From contig LZRQ01000035.1 in the NCBI GenBank assembly GCA_002159155.1, positions 1 through 24,920 of the forward strand: a stretch of 24,920 nt of DNA, given 5' to 3'. The notes under the pieces were generated by a model that searched no databases, had not been told where the DNA came from, and saw nothing but the letters and a program-made list of their open reading frames with translations. This document shows, piece by piece, positions 15,675-23,322 of this stretch. A program made the translations under genes and the position numbers. Positions within the stretch are counted from its first letter, which is position 1. The number at the start of each line of letters is the position of its first letter. The stretch comes from Firmicutes bacterium ZCTH02-B6 (GTDB lineage Bacteria > Bacillota > Limnochordia > Limnochordales > ZCTH02-B6).

Positions 15675-15785
15675 GGTGGGCAGGAGGCTAGGCCCCGGCT
15701 GATCACCGGGACCGAAAAGCCGTTCCCTAGGCGGCCTGCCTCCACGCACCAATCTAGGGAGACAACTACTAGGGGGTTGTCACAA
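15675..15785 (+). promoter_or_regulatory. Structured leader RNA of recombinase gene
   Basis: Paired elements include GGCAGG (15679-15684) with CCTGCC (15735-15740), CTAGG (15688-15692) with CCTAG (15726-15730), and a hairpin CCCGG/CCGGG (15694-15698/15706-15710). CGGCT (15696-15700) can alternatively pair with AGCCG (15718-15722). CCCTAG (15725-15730) can also pair with CTAGGGA (15754-15760) or with CTAGGG (15769-15774), which overlaps the ribosome binding site AGGGGG. A local hairpin GACAAC/GTTGTC spans 15761-15781. Mutually exclusive pairings suggest translational control. No known riboswitch class is recognised. Confidence 0.5.
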
Positions 15786-16931
15786 GTGCATACCGCTCAC
15801 CATCCCACCGCCCCGCAGGTGGTGCCACTGCGGCCCACCTCCGCAGAGGGGCTTATACCCCTTTGCGAGGCCCTTCTCTTCACCGCCGGCAAGCCACTGA
15901 CGCCTGAACAGATCGCCGAATCGACCGGATCCAAACCGGAGGCTGTACGCACGGCCCTCTGGCAACTGGCCGCGCGTATGGAGGCCGACGACCGGGGGCT
16001 CTGCATCGCGTGGGTTGGCCAAGCAGCGCAGCTGGTCGCCAAACCCCAGTACCACCAGGCGGTCGATATGGCCCGCCGCATGGACGGCGACAGGCTGGTT
16101 CTGGTTGTGCGGGAGTACATCCAGGCGCAGCGGCTTCGGGGACGCAGGCCGAAGACGCTAGAGGCGTATCAGCAGTTTCTGGAGCGGTTTATGAGGACAG
16201 TCGGGAAACCGGTCGAGGAGATTACCACCCGGGATGTGCGATTCTTCTTGATGGGCGAGGAGGCCAGGGGCAACAATCGCAACACCATCGGGACAAAGGT
16301 CGTGAAACTCCGCTCCTTTTTTAAGTGGCTGGAGCGGGAGGAACTGATCGACAAGAACCCAATGCTGCGCATCGACCCTCCGGCCGAGGACAAATCTCCG
16401 CCAAAGTTTTTGACGCACGAAGAGATCGAGCGACTGCGAGATGCCTGCCGGCGATCCATGGAGCGGCTGCTGTTGGAAGTCCTTTACTCGTCGGGACTGC
16501 GGGTGTCAGAGGCGGTTTCCCTGGACTGGGATGATATCAACCTGGACGGCAAATACCTGACCGTCCGGGAGGGCAAGGGCGGGAAAACCCGACAAGCGCC
16601 GCTATCCACCCGGGCCGTCATGCTGCTGCGCCAGGAGCGCGAGCGGCGGCGGGACAGTAACCCGTGGGTGTTCCAGTCTCAGTTCAAACGGCGCATGGCA
16701 AAGGAAACCATCGAGCGTACCATGCGGGTGCTGGGCGAGCGGGCGGGGCTGCGGGAGCGACTGACGCCGCACCGCCTGCGGCACAGCTTGGCCACCCATC
16801 TGCTTGCCGCCGGAGCGCCCATTGACGTCGTGCAGCACATCCTAGGCCATGAGAGCATCAAGACGACGACAGTGTATGCCCGGACGCAGCAGGCGACCGT
16901 CGAACAGCATTACCGGAGAGTTTTTCCGTAA
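15786..16931 (+). CDS. ScpB-like winged helix fused to tyrosine recombinase
   Basis: This is a site-specific recombinase of the XerC/D-integrase family with an extra N-terminal domain. Counting from the GTG at 15786, residues about 22-100 match the first winged-helix domain of the segregation and condensation protein ScpB. They carry CEALLFTAGKPLT, then a DDRGLCIAWV strand and AKPQYHQAV. Residues about 103-197 form the SAM-like core-binding domain (YIQAQRLRGRRPKTLEAYQQ). The catalytic domain follows with Arg239 (SSGLRVSEA), Lys264, HRLR (His329, Arg332), LGH (His355) and the nucleophile Tyr364 in TVYART. All key residues are present. AGGGGG at 15771-15776 sits 9 bases before the GTG; a TTG at 15777 abuts that site and is less likely. 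The gene has its own promoter, leader and terminator within the tail operon. Confidence 0.88.
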   Translation: MHTAHHPTAPQVVPLRPTSAEGLIPLCEALLFTAGKPLTPEQIAESTGSKPEAVRTALWQLAARMEADDRGLCIAWVGQAAQLVAKPQYHQAVDMARRMDGDRLVLVVREYIQAQRLRGRRPKTLEAYQQFLERFMRTVGKPVEEITTRDVRFFLMGEEARGNNRNTIGTKVVKLRSFFKWLEREELIDKNPMLRIDPPAEDKSPPKFLTHEEIERLRDACRRSMERLLLEVLYSSGLRVSEAVSLDWDDINLDGKYLTVREGKGGKTRQAPLSTRAVMLLRQERERRRDSNPWVFQSQFKRRMAKETIERTMRVLGERAGLRERLTPHRLRHSLATHLLAAGAPIDVVQHILGHESIKTTTVYARTQQATVEQHYRRVFP

Positions 16932-16937
16932 CAACCC

Positions 16938-16964
16938 GGGGCCGCCTCGATGGGCGGCCTTTCT
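16938..16964 (+). terminator. Terminator after recombinase gene
   Basis: GGCCGCC (16940-16946) pairs with GGCGGCC (16953-16959) around a 6-base loop and is followed by TTTCTC. It begins a few bases after the recombinase stop, so the recombinase forms its own transcription unit. The T-run is weak, which would allow read-through into the tail-tip genes. Confidence 0.65.
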
Positions 16965-16984
16965 CGCCCCCAGGAGGTGATCCC

Positions 16985-17446
16985 ATGGCCGACCCTTTGG
17001 GCTGGCGCTCTGATGTTGCGCGAGACGAGAATTTTGGCTTAGACGAGACCACCTCCTGGGATGAAGAAACTGGAGCAGAGGCCGTTATCGAGGCTTTCTT
17101 CAGGGTGCCCGCCTTGCCGGTATTCGTTTGGCCGTGCGACTCGTCCAGGATCGAGGAATCAATCCAGTTCCGAACGCTCATCACCAGATTCGAATCTGGC
17201 CGCGAACAGCGCCGGGCGAAGGGCATCGGCCGTCGGCGCTGGCGGATACGCCTGCGCAAGGATCAGGCGGACATCGAGGCCATCTGGGGGTTTTATCTCG
17301 CCCGCCAGGGTCCCGTGGAACCGTTTTGGTGGGAGCACCCAGTCACAGGGGAAGCACTCTTGGTCCGATTTGCAGAGCGTCTTTCACGCCGGGTGCTATG
17401 GCGCGCGGTGCACGAGGTGGCCCTCGAATTGGTAGAGGTGAGATAG
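16985..17446 (+). CDS. gpM-like minor tail protein with N-terminal acidic module
   Basis: Residues about 43-153 resemble lambda gpM, a tail-tip protein. They show a WPCDSSRIEES start, an FESGREQRRAKG segment equivalent to the FGDGYSQR region, an RLRKDQADIEAIWGFYLARQG helix, a WWEHPVTGE loop and a C-terminal VALELVEV strand. Residues 7-39 form an extra module, W-x3-V-x2-DE-x2-G-x-DETT-x-WDE, that is not in the next paralogue but recurs in the gpJ-like protein. The ATG follows a perfect AGGAGGTGATC site. The gene next door is a paralogue, so gpM appears duplicated. It is the first gene after the recombinase terminator and has no visible promoter of its own. Confidence 0.75.
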   Translation: MADPLGWRSDVARDENFGLDETTSWDEETGAEAVIEAFFRVPALPVFVWPCDSSRIEESIQFRTLITRFESGREQRRAKGIGRRRWRIRLRKDQADIEAIWGFYLARQGPVEPFWWEHPVTGEALLVRFAERLSRRVLWRAVHEVALELVEVR

Positions 17447-17447
17447 C

Positions 17448-17783
17448 ATGGAGACCTTCGACTGGCCGTGTGACCCGGCTCAGATTGATGAAGAGATTAT
17501 CACCGATGCCCTCATAAGTGAGTTCGGTATCGGCCCCGAACAGCGACGCACCAAAAGGCCACCCCGCCGGCGGTGGACGTTGCGATTTAGGAAGGACCAG
17601 GTGACCGCCGACGCCATCTGGTCCTTTTACGTTGCCCGTCGGGGCGCCTATGAGGCGTTCCTCTGGACGAACCCCTTGGACGGCCAGACGTACACGGTGC
17701 GCTTTGAGCGGGACGACCTCACGCGCAACGTGTTCTGGAAGTGCGTGTACGAAATCGGCCTCACGCTGATTGAGGTGGTCTGA
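17448..17783 (+). CDS. gpM-like minor tail protein, second copy
   Basis: The 111-residue length equals that of lambda gpM. It aligns throughout with the C-terminal part of the preceding gene: FDWPCDPAQIDEE, FGIGPEQRRTK, RFRKDQVTADAIWSFYVARRG, AFLWTNPLDGQTY and IGLTLIEVV. The AFLWTNP segment corresponds to SFLWTPP of gpM. The protein likely sits in the tail tip next to the gpL-like protein. It starts one base after the stop of the first copy, and its own stop overlaps the next ATG (TGATG), so the three genes are translationally coupled. Confidence 0.78.
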   Translation: METFDWPCDPAQIDEEIITDALISEFGIGPEQRRTKRPPRRRWTLRFRKDQVTADAIWSFYVARRGAYEAFLWTNPLDGQTYTVRFERDDLTRNVFWKCVYEIGLTLIEVV

Positions 17784-18601
17784 TGCGGCATCTGTCGCCC
17801 GAGGTGGCCAAGGAGAAGGACAAGCCCGAGAACAGGCCTGTGGAGCTGTACCAGATTTACCTGGACGAAGCCACGCTGTTCTTCGCGGCCCATGACCAGG
17901 ACGTGATGTTTTTCGACGAGCAGGGAGCTCCGGTGCGCTACTATGCGTTGGGCTTGAAGCGGCAGCCGATCCGGGCCAATGTGGAGACGAAGGTTGACGA
18001 AACGACCGTTAGCCTGGACAACGTGAACCGAGAGCTGTCGGCGTACATCGCGCACACCGAGTTCGTCGGGCGCCGGCTCAAAATCCTAAAGGTGTTTTTG
18101 GACCTGCTGGACGACCCCGACCACGCTGTGACCATCTTCGACGGCATCATGGACTCGCCCATCATCAGCGAGACCGCCGTGCAGGTGACGGTGAGGAGCC
18201 GGCTGGACACCCTGGGCGTTATCACCCCGAGGCGGCGATACCGAAAGCTGTGCCAATGGCAGTTCGGGTCGCCAGAGTGCGGCATCGACCTTGCCAGCGT
18301 GACCGTGACTGGCACGGTGCAGGGCATCAGCGGCGATGGGAAAACGCTGACGCTGTCAGGGCGTTCCGAACCGCAAGGGCACTTTGTTGACGGCGTGCTC
18401 ACCATCGGGAAGGAGAGCCGGCTGGTGACTGCAAGCGCCGGACCGTCCATCACCGTGGACTATCCGTTCTCCAGCGTGCAGGTGGGCCAGCCGTACACCC
18501 TCCGTCGGGGGTGCAACAAGTCCTATGACGAGTCCTGCGTGGCCAGGTTCAACAACGGCCACAGGTTCGGCGGGTTCCTTTCCATCCCAACGAGAGATTG
18601 A
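17783..18601 (+). CDS. gpL-like tail tip protein (probable Fe-S cluster)
   Basis: This matches the lambda gpL / DUF2163-BR0599 type of tail-tip protein. The N-terminal domain contains FAAHDQDVMFFDEQ and the central region VTVRSRLDTLGVITPRRRYRKL. The C-terminal part carries four cysteines in two pairs: Cys157 and Cys166 (LCQWQFGSPECGID), and Cys244 and Cys252 (GCNKSYDESC). It ends in the typical FNNGHRFGGF segment. Lambda gpL is known to hold a [4Fe-4S] cluster through four C-terminal cysteines; by analogy this protein should too (inference). It is followed by the gpK-like peptidase, as in lambda, whose likely start lies just past this stop codon. Confidence 0.82.
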   Translation: MRHLSPEVAKEKDKPENRPVELYQIYLDEATLFFAAHDQDVMFFDEQGAPVRYYALGLKRQPIRANVETKVDETTVSLDNVNRELSAYIAHTEFVGRRLKILKVFLDLLDDPDHAVTIFDGIMDSPIISETAVQVTVRSRLDTLGVITPRRRYRKLCQWQFGSPECGIDLASVTVTGTVQGISGDGKTLTLSGRSEPQGHFVDGVLTIGKESRLVTASAGPSITVDYPFSSVQVGQPYTLRRGCNKSYDESCVARFNNGHRFGGFLSIPTRD

Positions 18602-18608
18602 CGAAGCC

Positions 18609-18992
18609 GTGGCCCGTCACATCGGCATTCCGTACCGCCACAACGGGAGAGGCCAAGACGGTCTTGACTGCCTGGGCCTTGTTGTTTCGTTCTACCGTTC
18701 GCTGGGCATCGAGGTGCCTGACGGGGACGGGCAACCCATCCCGCAGGACTGGTGGAAGCACGACCCCGAGCGGTACTTGCGAGGGATTCTGGCGCACGGG
18801 AAGCCGGTGGAGGGGCCGTTGCAGCCCTTGGACTTTGTGTACTTCACGTTGACGCAGGGCGTGGTGACGCACGGCGGCGTGATGGTGGACCGCCAGCGGT
18901 TCATTCACGTCATGGAAGGACATTCAGTGATGGTTACTCGGCTAGGCAGCTGGTGGCAGCGACGCCTAGCTGGCGCTAGGAGGCTGGTCTGA
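18609..18992 (+). CDS. gpK-like tail tip NlpC/P60 peptidase
   Basis: The domain is a cysteine peptidase of the NlpC/P60 fold that cleaves peptidoglycan peptides during DNA entry. Counting from the GTG at 18609, the nucleophile is Cys21 in DGLDCLGLV, the catalytic His is His88 in THGGVMV, and His100 in FIHV is the likely third residue. The product of about 127 residues is a bare NlpC domain without the JAB domain of lambda gpK. The frame extends upstream to an ATG at 18525, but those codons overlap the gpL-like gene and look non-coding; the intervening IDEAVARHIG helix suggests a start somewhat before 18609 is possible. Confidence 0.8.
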   Translation: MARHIGIPYRHNGRGQDGLDCLGLVVSFYRSLGIEVPDGDGQPIPQDWWKHDPERYLRGILAHGKPVEGPLQPLDFVYFTLTQGVVTHGGVMVDRQRFIHVMEGHSVMVTRLGSWWQRRLAGARRLV

Positions 18993-18993
18993 C

Positions 18994-21900
18994 GTGGGTG
19001 TGGGTGCGCTGATTGGCGCGGTCGTGGGCGGCGCCGCATTTGCGGCCGGTTCGACGCTGCTGGGCACAACTCTCGTCTCTTCGGCCCTCATGGGTGCCGC
19101 GCTGGGCTCCATCTTTGACCGCAGGCCCATTCAGCCCGAAAGCCCCACCTATGCCTTTGGCCCATGGCAGAATACCCGGTCTGCGGTCATTCCGGTGCCC
19201 GTCATCTACGGTCGGGTGCGCGTGGCCGGGAACATCATCTACCACCGCGTCACCGACGACCAGAAGCGGATGTATATGTGCGTGGCCATCGGCGAGGGCG
19301 AAATCAACGGCGTCAGCGACATCCGTGTGAACGACACCCCCATTGAGCAAATCAAGGGGGCCGAGTGGCGGGTCTACCGCGGCACAGCCGACCAGCAGGC
19401 CGACCCGTGGGTTCACACGGGGGAGCGGTGGCCGTACACGGCTTACTTGGCGCTCAAGTTCGCGGCGAACGATCAGATCAGCTCGACGCCGACCATTACG
19501 TGTGTCGTGGAGGGCCGCCGTGTCCCGGTGTGGACCGGCACCGGCTGGGTGACGCAGTACACCAACAACCCAGCCTGGTGCCTGCTTGACTTCCTGCGGT
19601 CTCGCCGGTACGGCGTGGGCATTGAGGACAGCCGCATCGACTTCGATTCGTTCCTGCGGGAAGCTCAATACTGTGACGAGATGGTGTTAACGGAGGACGG
19701 GCGTTACGAGCCCAGGTTCGAGCTGGACTATGTGATCGACTACGAGCGGCCGTCGCTGGACGTGCTCGAGGACATCCTTGCGACGTTCAGGGCGTACCTG
19801 CTCTACTCGGACGGCAAACTTCGGCTCAAGGTGGAGAAAAGCGAGGCCCCCGTCTACCACTTCAGCATGGACAACATCGTGGAGGGGTCGTTCGTCTACT
19901 CCAGGGCCAGCCGTCGGGACGTGCCCAACCAAATTAGAATCGAGTGGATCGATCCGTCCGCCGACTACGAGCGCGCCGAGGCGGTGTACGACAACGAAGT
20001 TGACCAGCAGGAGCGCGGCGAGGTCTACAGCCGCACCATCAGCCTGCTGGGCGTGACCCGCGCTTCCCAGGCCGGCCGCATGGCCCGGTTCTATCACGAC
20101 TCGGCGTATTGGGCGCGCACCTTCTGCGAGTTCAAGGTGGGCATCGACGCGCTCCACGTCGAGGTTGGCGACATCGTGCAGGTCAGCCACGAGGTGCCTG
20201 GCTGGGACCGCAAGCTGTTCCGCATCCTCGAAATCCAAGAGGAGGAGTCGGACGAGGCCAAGCTCATCTGCCGGGAGTACGTGCCCATCATCTACCACGA
20301 CAGGGGCGTCGCCTATCAGCCCGGGAAGCAGACGACTCTGCCCAACCCCGTGGCACCGCCGCCTCATGTGACCAACCTTAGCGTAACCGAAGCAAGTCGG
20401 ATTGTAGGCGACGGGACGGTCGTACCCGTGATCCGTGTCACCTGGACCGAGCCCGTGGCCGCCTTTTACGCCGGCGCCATCGTTTACTGGCGCCGAGTTG
20501 GGGAAGCTGCGTGGCAGAGGAGCGAACTATCGGAGGCCCCAAGCTACGACATCATTCTCGCTGAGCCTGGACAGTATCAGGTGCGTGTTGTCAGCCAAAA
20601 CCGCAACGGGGTTCGCGCGCCCTTTGACACGGCTCCGGAGGCCACTATCACCGTCTCCACCGTGATCCCGGGCGACGTGACAGGGCTGCGGGTGGAGTTT
20701 TCAGGACCTGACGCGGTGATCAACTGGAATCCGGTGCCGCGGGCGTATCGCTACCGGCTGCAGATACTTGATCCTGCGACGGATTTGGTGAAACGGAGCG
20801 AAGAGATCGCCGGTACGACCTACCGCTACACCTACGCCCAAAACGCCGCCGATTTCGGCGGCAATGGGTCGCCGACGATCAAGGTGTCAGTGGAAGCTCG
20901 CAATGAGGCAGGGAACTACTCTCGCCAGCCAGCAATCGTGCAGGCTACTTGTCCGGTGCTTCCTCGTCCCGAAGTGACGGTGCGAAGCGATAGAGCGGAG
21001 ATCCGATGGGTTGTCACATCCGAAGTGGGAGCAACTTGGAGATCGACCACCGTCTCTGTAGGAACGTTCACGCAGACCGCGCCTGTCCTCAGCGGCGTGA
21101 TCGACGCTGAAAGCGCGGGACTGTCGGACGGCGACCTTGCGACCGTCGTAGTGCGGCTCAATGACGTTTTTGGCCGTTCAAGCGAGCCCCGGGAAGTGCA
21201 GGTGACGGTGAAGTACATCGACAAGCTCGCTTTCGCCCAGAGCATCCGTCCTGTCGAGCTCGTGTCGGCACTGCCCCGGTTGCCGAATCCGGAATACCCG
21301 CAAGGTGCCATCGTGTTCCTCACAACCGACAACCAGCTCTATCGTTCAACGGGCACGGAGTGGGTGGTGGAGGTTCCAGCTGAAGTCCTGGACGGCTCCA
21401 TTACCGCCGCGAAACTCGCGGCAGGCGCTGTGACTTCTGACAAACTGGCGGCTAACGCGGTAACCGCGGGGAAGATCGCTGTTGGCGCTGTGGGCGCTGA
21501 TGCCATTGCAGCGCGGGCAATCCGGTCCCATCACCTGGAGGCGGGTGTACTTTCTGTCGGCAATATCGAAGGGATTCAGGGTTTCCAGGAACAGACGATT
21601 CAGCTCGCTGCCCAGAGGTCGGAGCCGCGCATCGTCAAGGCTCCGGTGCCTCCTTCCGACCCCCGAGAGGGCGAGTACTGGCATGACACTTCGCCGGTGG
21701 CAGCGTATGAAGCCTGGTCAGACACCGTTGGAGCAGATGAGACGAAGGGGTTTGACGAGACTACCGGCTGGGATGAGACCGAAAGCGCCGCGGTGGTGTT
21801 TGCGGCGTTATTTGGCGAGCCGTCGCAGGTCGAGACGCTGGGGAACATCCTTTACCGGCGCGCTGGAAACCAGTGGGTGCCGGCGGCCGACCGCACCGCT

Positions 21901-22920
21901 GAGCACTATGCGAAAGACCAGCACAATTTCAACGTCTTGCCCGGTGTAGCCGGCGGTGGAGCTGTCAGGATCGACTCATCGGGCGCGTGGGGCTACGATG
22001 CGCAGGGGAATCGCCGCGCCGGTTTTGGCACAGACGGCCGCTGGATCGCCGGCGGAGGCCGGGTAGTGGCCGACGAGCGCGGGGTCATCATTAACGACGG
22101 GACGAATGAGCGGATCCATCAAGGTGATATCAGCGGGCGACCGTGGGGTTCCGGAACACTTGGAGCAGGAACGTATGGCATTTGGGGCGACCGAGCGGGG
22201 CTGTATCTGCGGGGCTATACCCGGCTATTGATGGTAGCGTCCGGGCTCGACGAGGAGATCGTGGACCTGTCAGGATTTCCAAACCTCGCGAATCCGGTGG
22301 TCATCGTACTGCCCAAGGAACTGGTCTCGTACTCACCCGAACGGGCCACACTATCGCACCTGTATGTGGATGCTGTCCGTCTTGATGCCACGAGGTGGCG
22401 ACTGAAGGCTAAGACCCTGGTCAAAGGCGCTACAGTGGACTGGGGTAGTCGTGGAAACCAGCGCGCTTATTGGGAGCATGTGCGACCCGTAAACGCGGAC
22501 CCCATTAATGGCCGCAAGGGCGTATGGACGAACTTCCTGATCTGCAGGCCGAGGTGGTGGGTGTCTGGTGGCGGGTTTGGGCTCTACACAGCCCGACTGT
22601 GGATGGACATCACGAACCAATTCGACGCGAACGGGGATCCGATCAACTGGCAGACCATCCGTACCTTCTCCACTTCCTCGGGAGGTGAGGGAACTCTCAA
22701 CTGGGATACCTCCGTACCTTACGGGCAATGGGCGATGCGTGTGCGTGGTCAGGGGGATGGCTCGCTATTAGTCAGCTACGCGGAGACAGGCCTTGCGGCA
22801 AGCGGCTACAGAACAGGAGACACGTACCTCCGTGTGGATGGGACGGTCATCACCGATCCTGACCCTGGAAACGTACCATCAGGCATGTCGGTGGTCTACT
22901 TTGCCGTGGACCAGGGTTAG
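18994..22920 (+). CDS. gpJ-like tail tip / host specificity protein
   Basis: The 1308-residue protein forms the tail hub and tip. It begins with a Gly/Ala-rich hydrophobic segment (residues 2-40). The tip-attachment domain (about 50-440) follows, with VIPVPVIYGRVRVAGNIIYH, GEGEINGVSDIRVND, PAWCLLDFLRSRRYGVGI and DVLEDILATFRAYL. Fibronectin-III-like repeats lie at about 455-550, 555-655 and 660-745. Short repeats of the AAKLAAGAVTSDKLAANAV type (about 803-850) mark a helical linker. A 33-residue W/DETT module (908-940) is shared with the first gpM-like protein. Residues about 950-1308 are less conserved-looking and probably include the receptor-binding part. The GTG has AGGAGG (18978-18983) upstream. 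Confidence 0.88.
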   Translation: MGVGALIGAVVGGAAFAAGSTLLGTTLVSSALMGAALGSIFDRRPIQPESPTYAFGPWQNTRSAVIPVPVIYGRVRVAGNIIYHRVTDDQKRMYMCVAIGEGEINGVSDIRVNDTPIEQIKGAEWRVYRGTADQQADPWVHTGERWPYTAYLALKFAANDQISSTPTITCVVEGRRVPVWTGTGWVTQYTNNPAWCLLDFLRSRRYGVGIEDSRIDFDSFLREAQYCDEMVLTEDGRYEPRFELDYVIDYERPSLDVLEDILATFRAYLLYSDGKLRLKVEKSEAPVYHFSMDNIVEGSFVYSRASRRDVPNQIRIEWIDPSADYERAEAVYDNEVDQQERGEVYSRTISLLGVTRASQAGRMARFYHDSAYWARTFCEFKVGIDALHVEVGDIVQVSHEVPGWDRKLFRILEIQEEESDEAKLICREYVPIIYHDRGVAYQPGKQTTLPNPVAPPPHVTNLSVTEASRIVGDGTVVPVIRVTWTEPVAAFYAGAIVYWRRVGEAAWQRSELSEAPSYDIILAEPGQYQVRVVSQNRNGVRAPFDTAPEATITVSTVIPGDVTGLRVEFSGPDAVINWNPVPRAYRYRLQILDPATDLVKRSEEIAGTTYRYTYAQNAADFGGNGSPTIKVSVEARNEAGNYSRQPAIVQATCPVLPRPEVTVRSDRAEIRWVVTSEVGATWRSTTVSVGTFTQTAPVLSGVIDAESAGLSDGDLATVVVRLNDVFGRSSEPREVQVTVKYIDKLAFAQSIRPVELVSALPRLPNPEYPQGAIVFLTTDNQLYRSTGTEWVVEVPAEVLDGSITAAKLAAGAVTSDKLAANAVTAGKIAVGAVGADAIAARAIRSHHLEAGVLSVGNIEGIQGFQEQTIQLAAQRSEPRIVKAPVPPSDPREGEYWHDTSPVAAYEAWSDTVGADETKGFDETTGWDETESAAVVFAALFGEPSQVETLGNILYRRAGNQWVPAADRTAEHYAKDQHNFNVLPGVAGGGAVRIDSSGAWGYDAQGNRRAGFGTDGRWIAGGGRVVADERGVIINDGTNERIHQGDISGRPWGSGTLGAGTYGIWGDRAGLYLRGYTRLLMVASGLDEEIVDLSGFPNLANPVVIVLPKELVSYSPERATLSHLYVDAVRLDATRWRLKAKTLVKGATVDWGSRGNQRAYWEHVRPVNADPINGRKGVWTNFLICRPRWWVSGGGFGLYTARLWMDITNQFDANGDPINWQTIRTFSTSSGGEGTLNWDTSVPYGQWAMRVRGQGDGSLLVSYAETGLAASGYRTGDTYLRVDGTVITDPDPGNVPSGMSVVYFAVDQG

Positions 22921-23004
22921 CGAGTTATGGCGTCGCAATCTGCTGCGGCGTCTGGTGACCACTGCCCTCGCCGTCATTGGGAGTTGCGAAGGGAGGCAGC
23001 AATC

Positions 23005-23220
23005 TTGGCGGGTGCGCAGACGCTCGATTGTCGGCTTTACGAAGGCTCGTTGTGGTCTTGCGTTCAGACTGGGGCGCCGGTTCGGATTGAAGCGGTGGAC
23101 GCCGAGCGGGTCCGCTACCGCTATGCTGTTGCCGGCACTCGCTCCTATGTACGGACACACGAAGAGTTTCTTCAGCTGTTTCGCTATGCGCCGCCGTTAG
23201 ACGAGATACTGCGGAGGTAA
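23005..23220 (+). CDS. Unrecognised 71-residue protein
   Basis: The TTG at 23005 is chosen because GAAGGGAGG (22988-22996) lies 8 bases upstream; an ATG at 22927 has no ribosome binding site. The product (LDCRLYEGSLWSCVQTGAPVRIEAVD, then VRYRYAVAGTRSYVRTHEEFLQLFRYAPPLDEILRR) looks like a small beta-rich domain with a C-terminal helix. It belongs to no family I recognise. It ends the tail-tip unit, immediately before a terminator. The 84 bases between the gpJ stop and this start hold nothing else I can identify. Confidence 0.55.
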   Translation: MAGAQTLDCRLYEGSLWSCVQTGAPVRIEAVDAERVRYRYAVAGTRSYVRTHEEFLQLFRYAPPLDEILRR

Positions 23221-23269
23221 GCGGCGGCGTGGAGCCTCCTTTTTGTTGCCGCCTTCGGGCTGTTGTTTC

Positions 23270-23292
23270 GCGCCCCGCATGGGGCGCTTTTT
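23270..23292 (+). terminator. Rho-independent terminator before lysis genes
   Basis: GCGCCCC (23270-23276) pairs with GGGGCGC (23281-23287) around a GCAT loop and is followed by TTTTT. It separates the tail operon from the lysis module. No convincing promoter lies between it and the next gene, so read-through or antitermination probably supplies lysis transcripts. Confidence 0.88.
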
Positions 23293-23322
23293 CATGCCCA
23301 CGGAAGGGAGTGAGAGTTAGAG

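Noticed and set aside
15675..15750. Possible tRNA or known riboswitch upstream of the recombinase
   Set aside because: No T-loop, anticodon arm or CCA acceptor fits, and no consensus core of a riboswitch class I know is present. It is kept only as a structured leader.
15581..15785. A dif-like core site next to the ScpB-recombinase fusion
   Set aside because: I looked for the two 11-bp Xer half-sites around a 6-bp centre and saw no convincing match. The CTAGG repeats are too far apart for a normal core.
18525..18608. Upstream ATG start for the NlpC/P60 gene
   Set aside because: The codons overlap the conserved end of the gpL-like gene and read as Ser/Thr/Pro-rich shadow sequence with no ribosome binding site.
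22927..23004. Upstream ATG start for the small gene before the terminator
   Set aside because: There is no ribosome binding site at 22927, whereas the in-frame TTG at 23005 has a strong GAAGGGAGG at the right distance.
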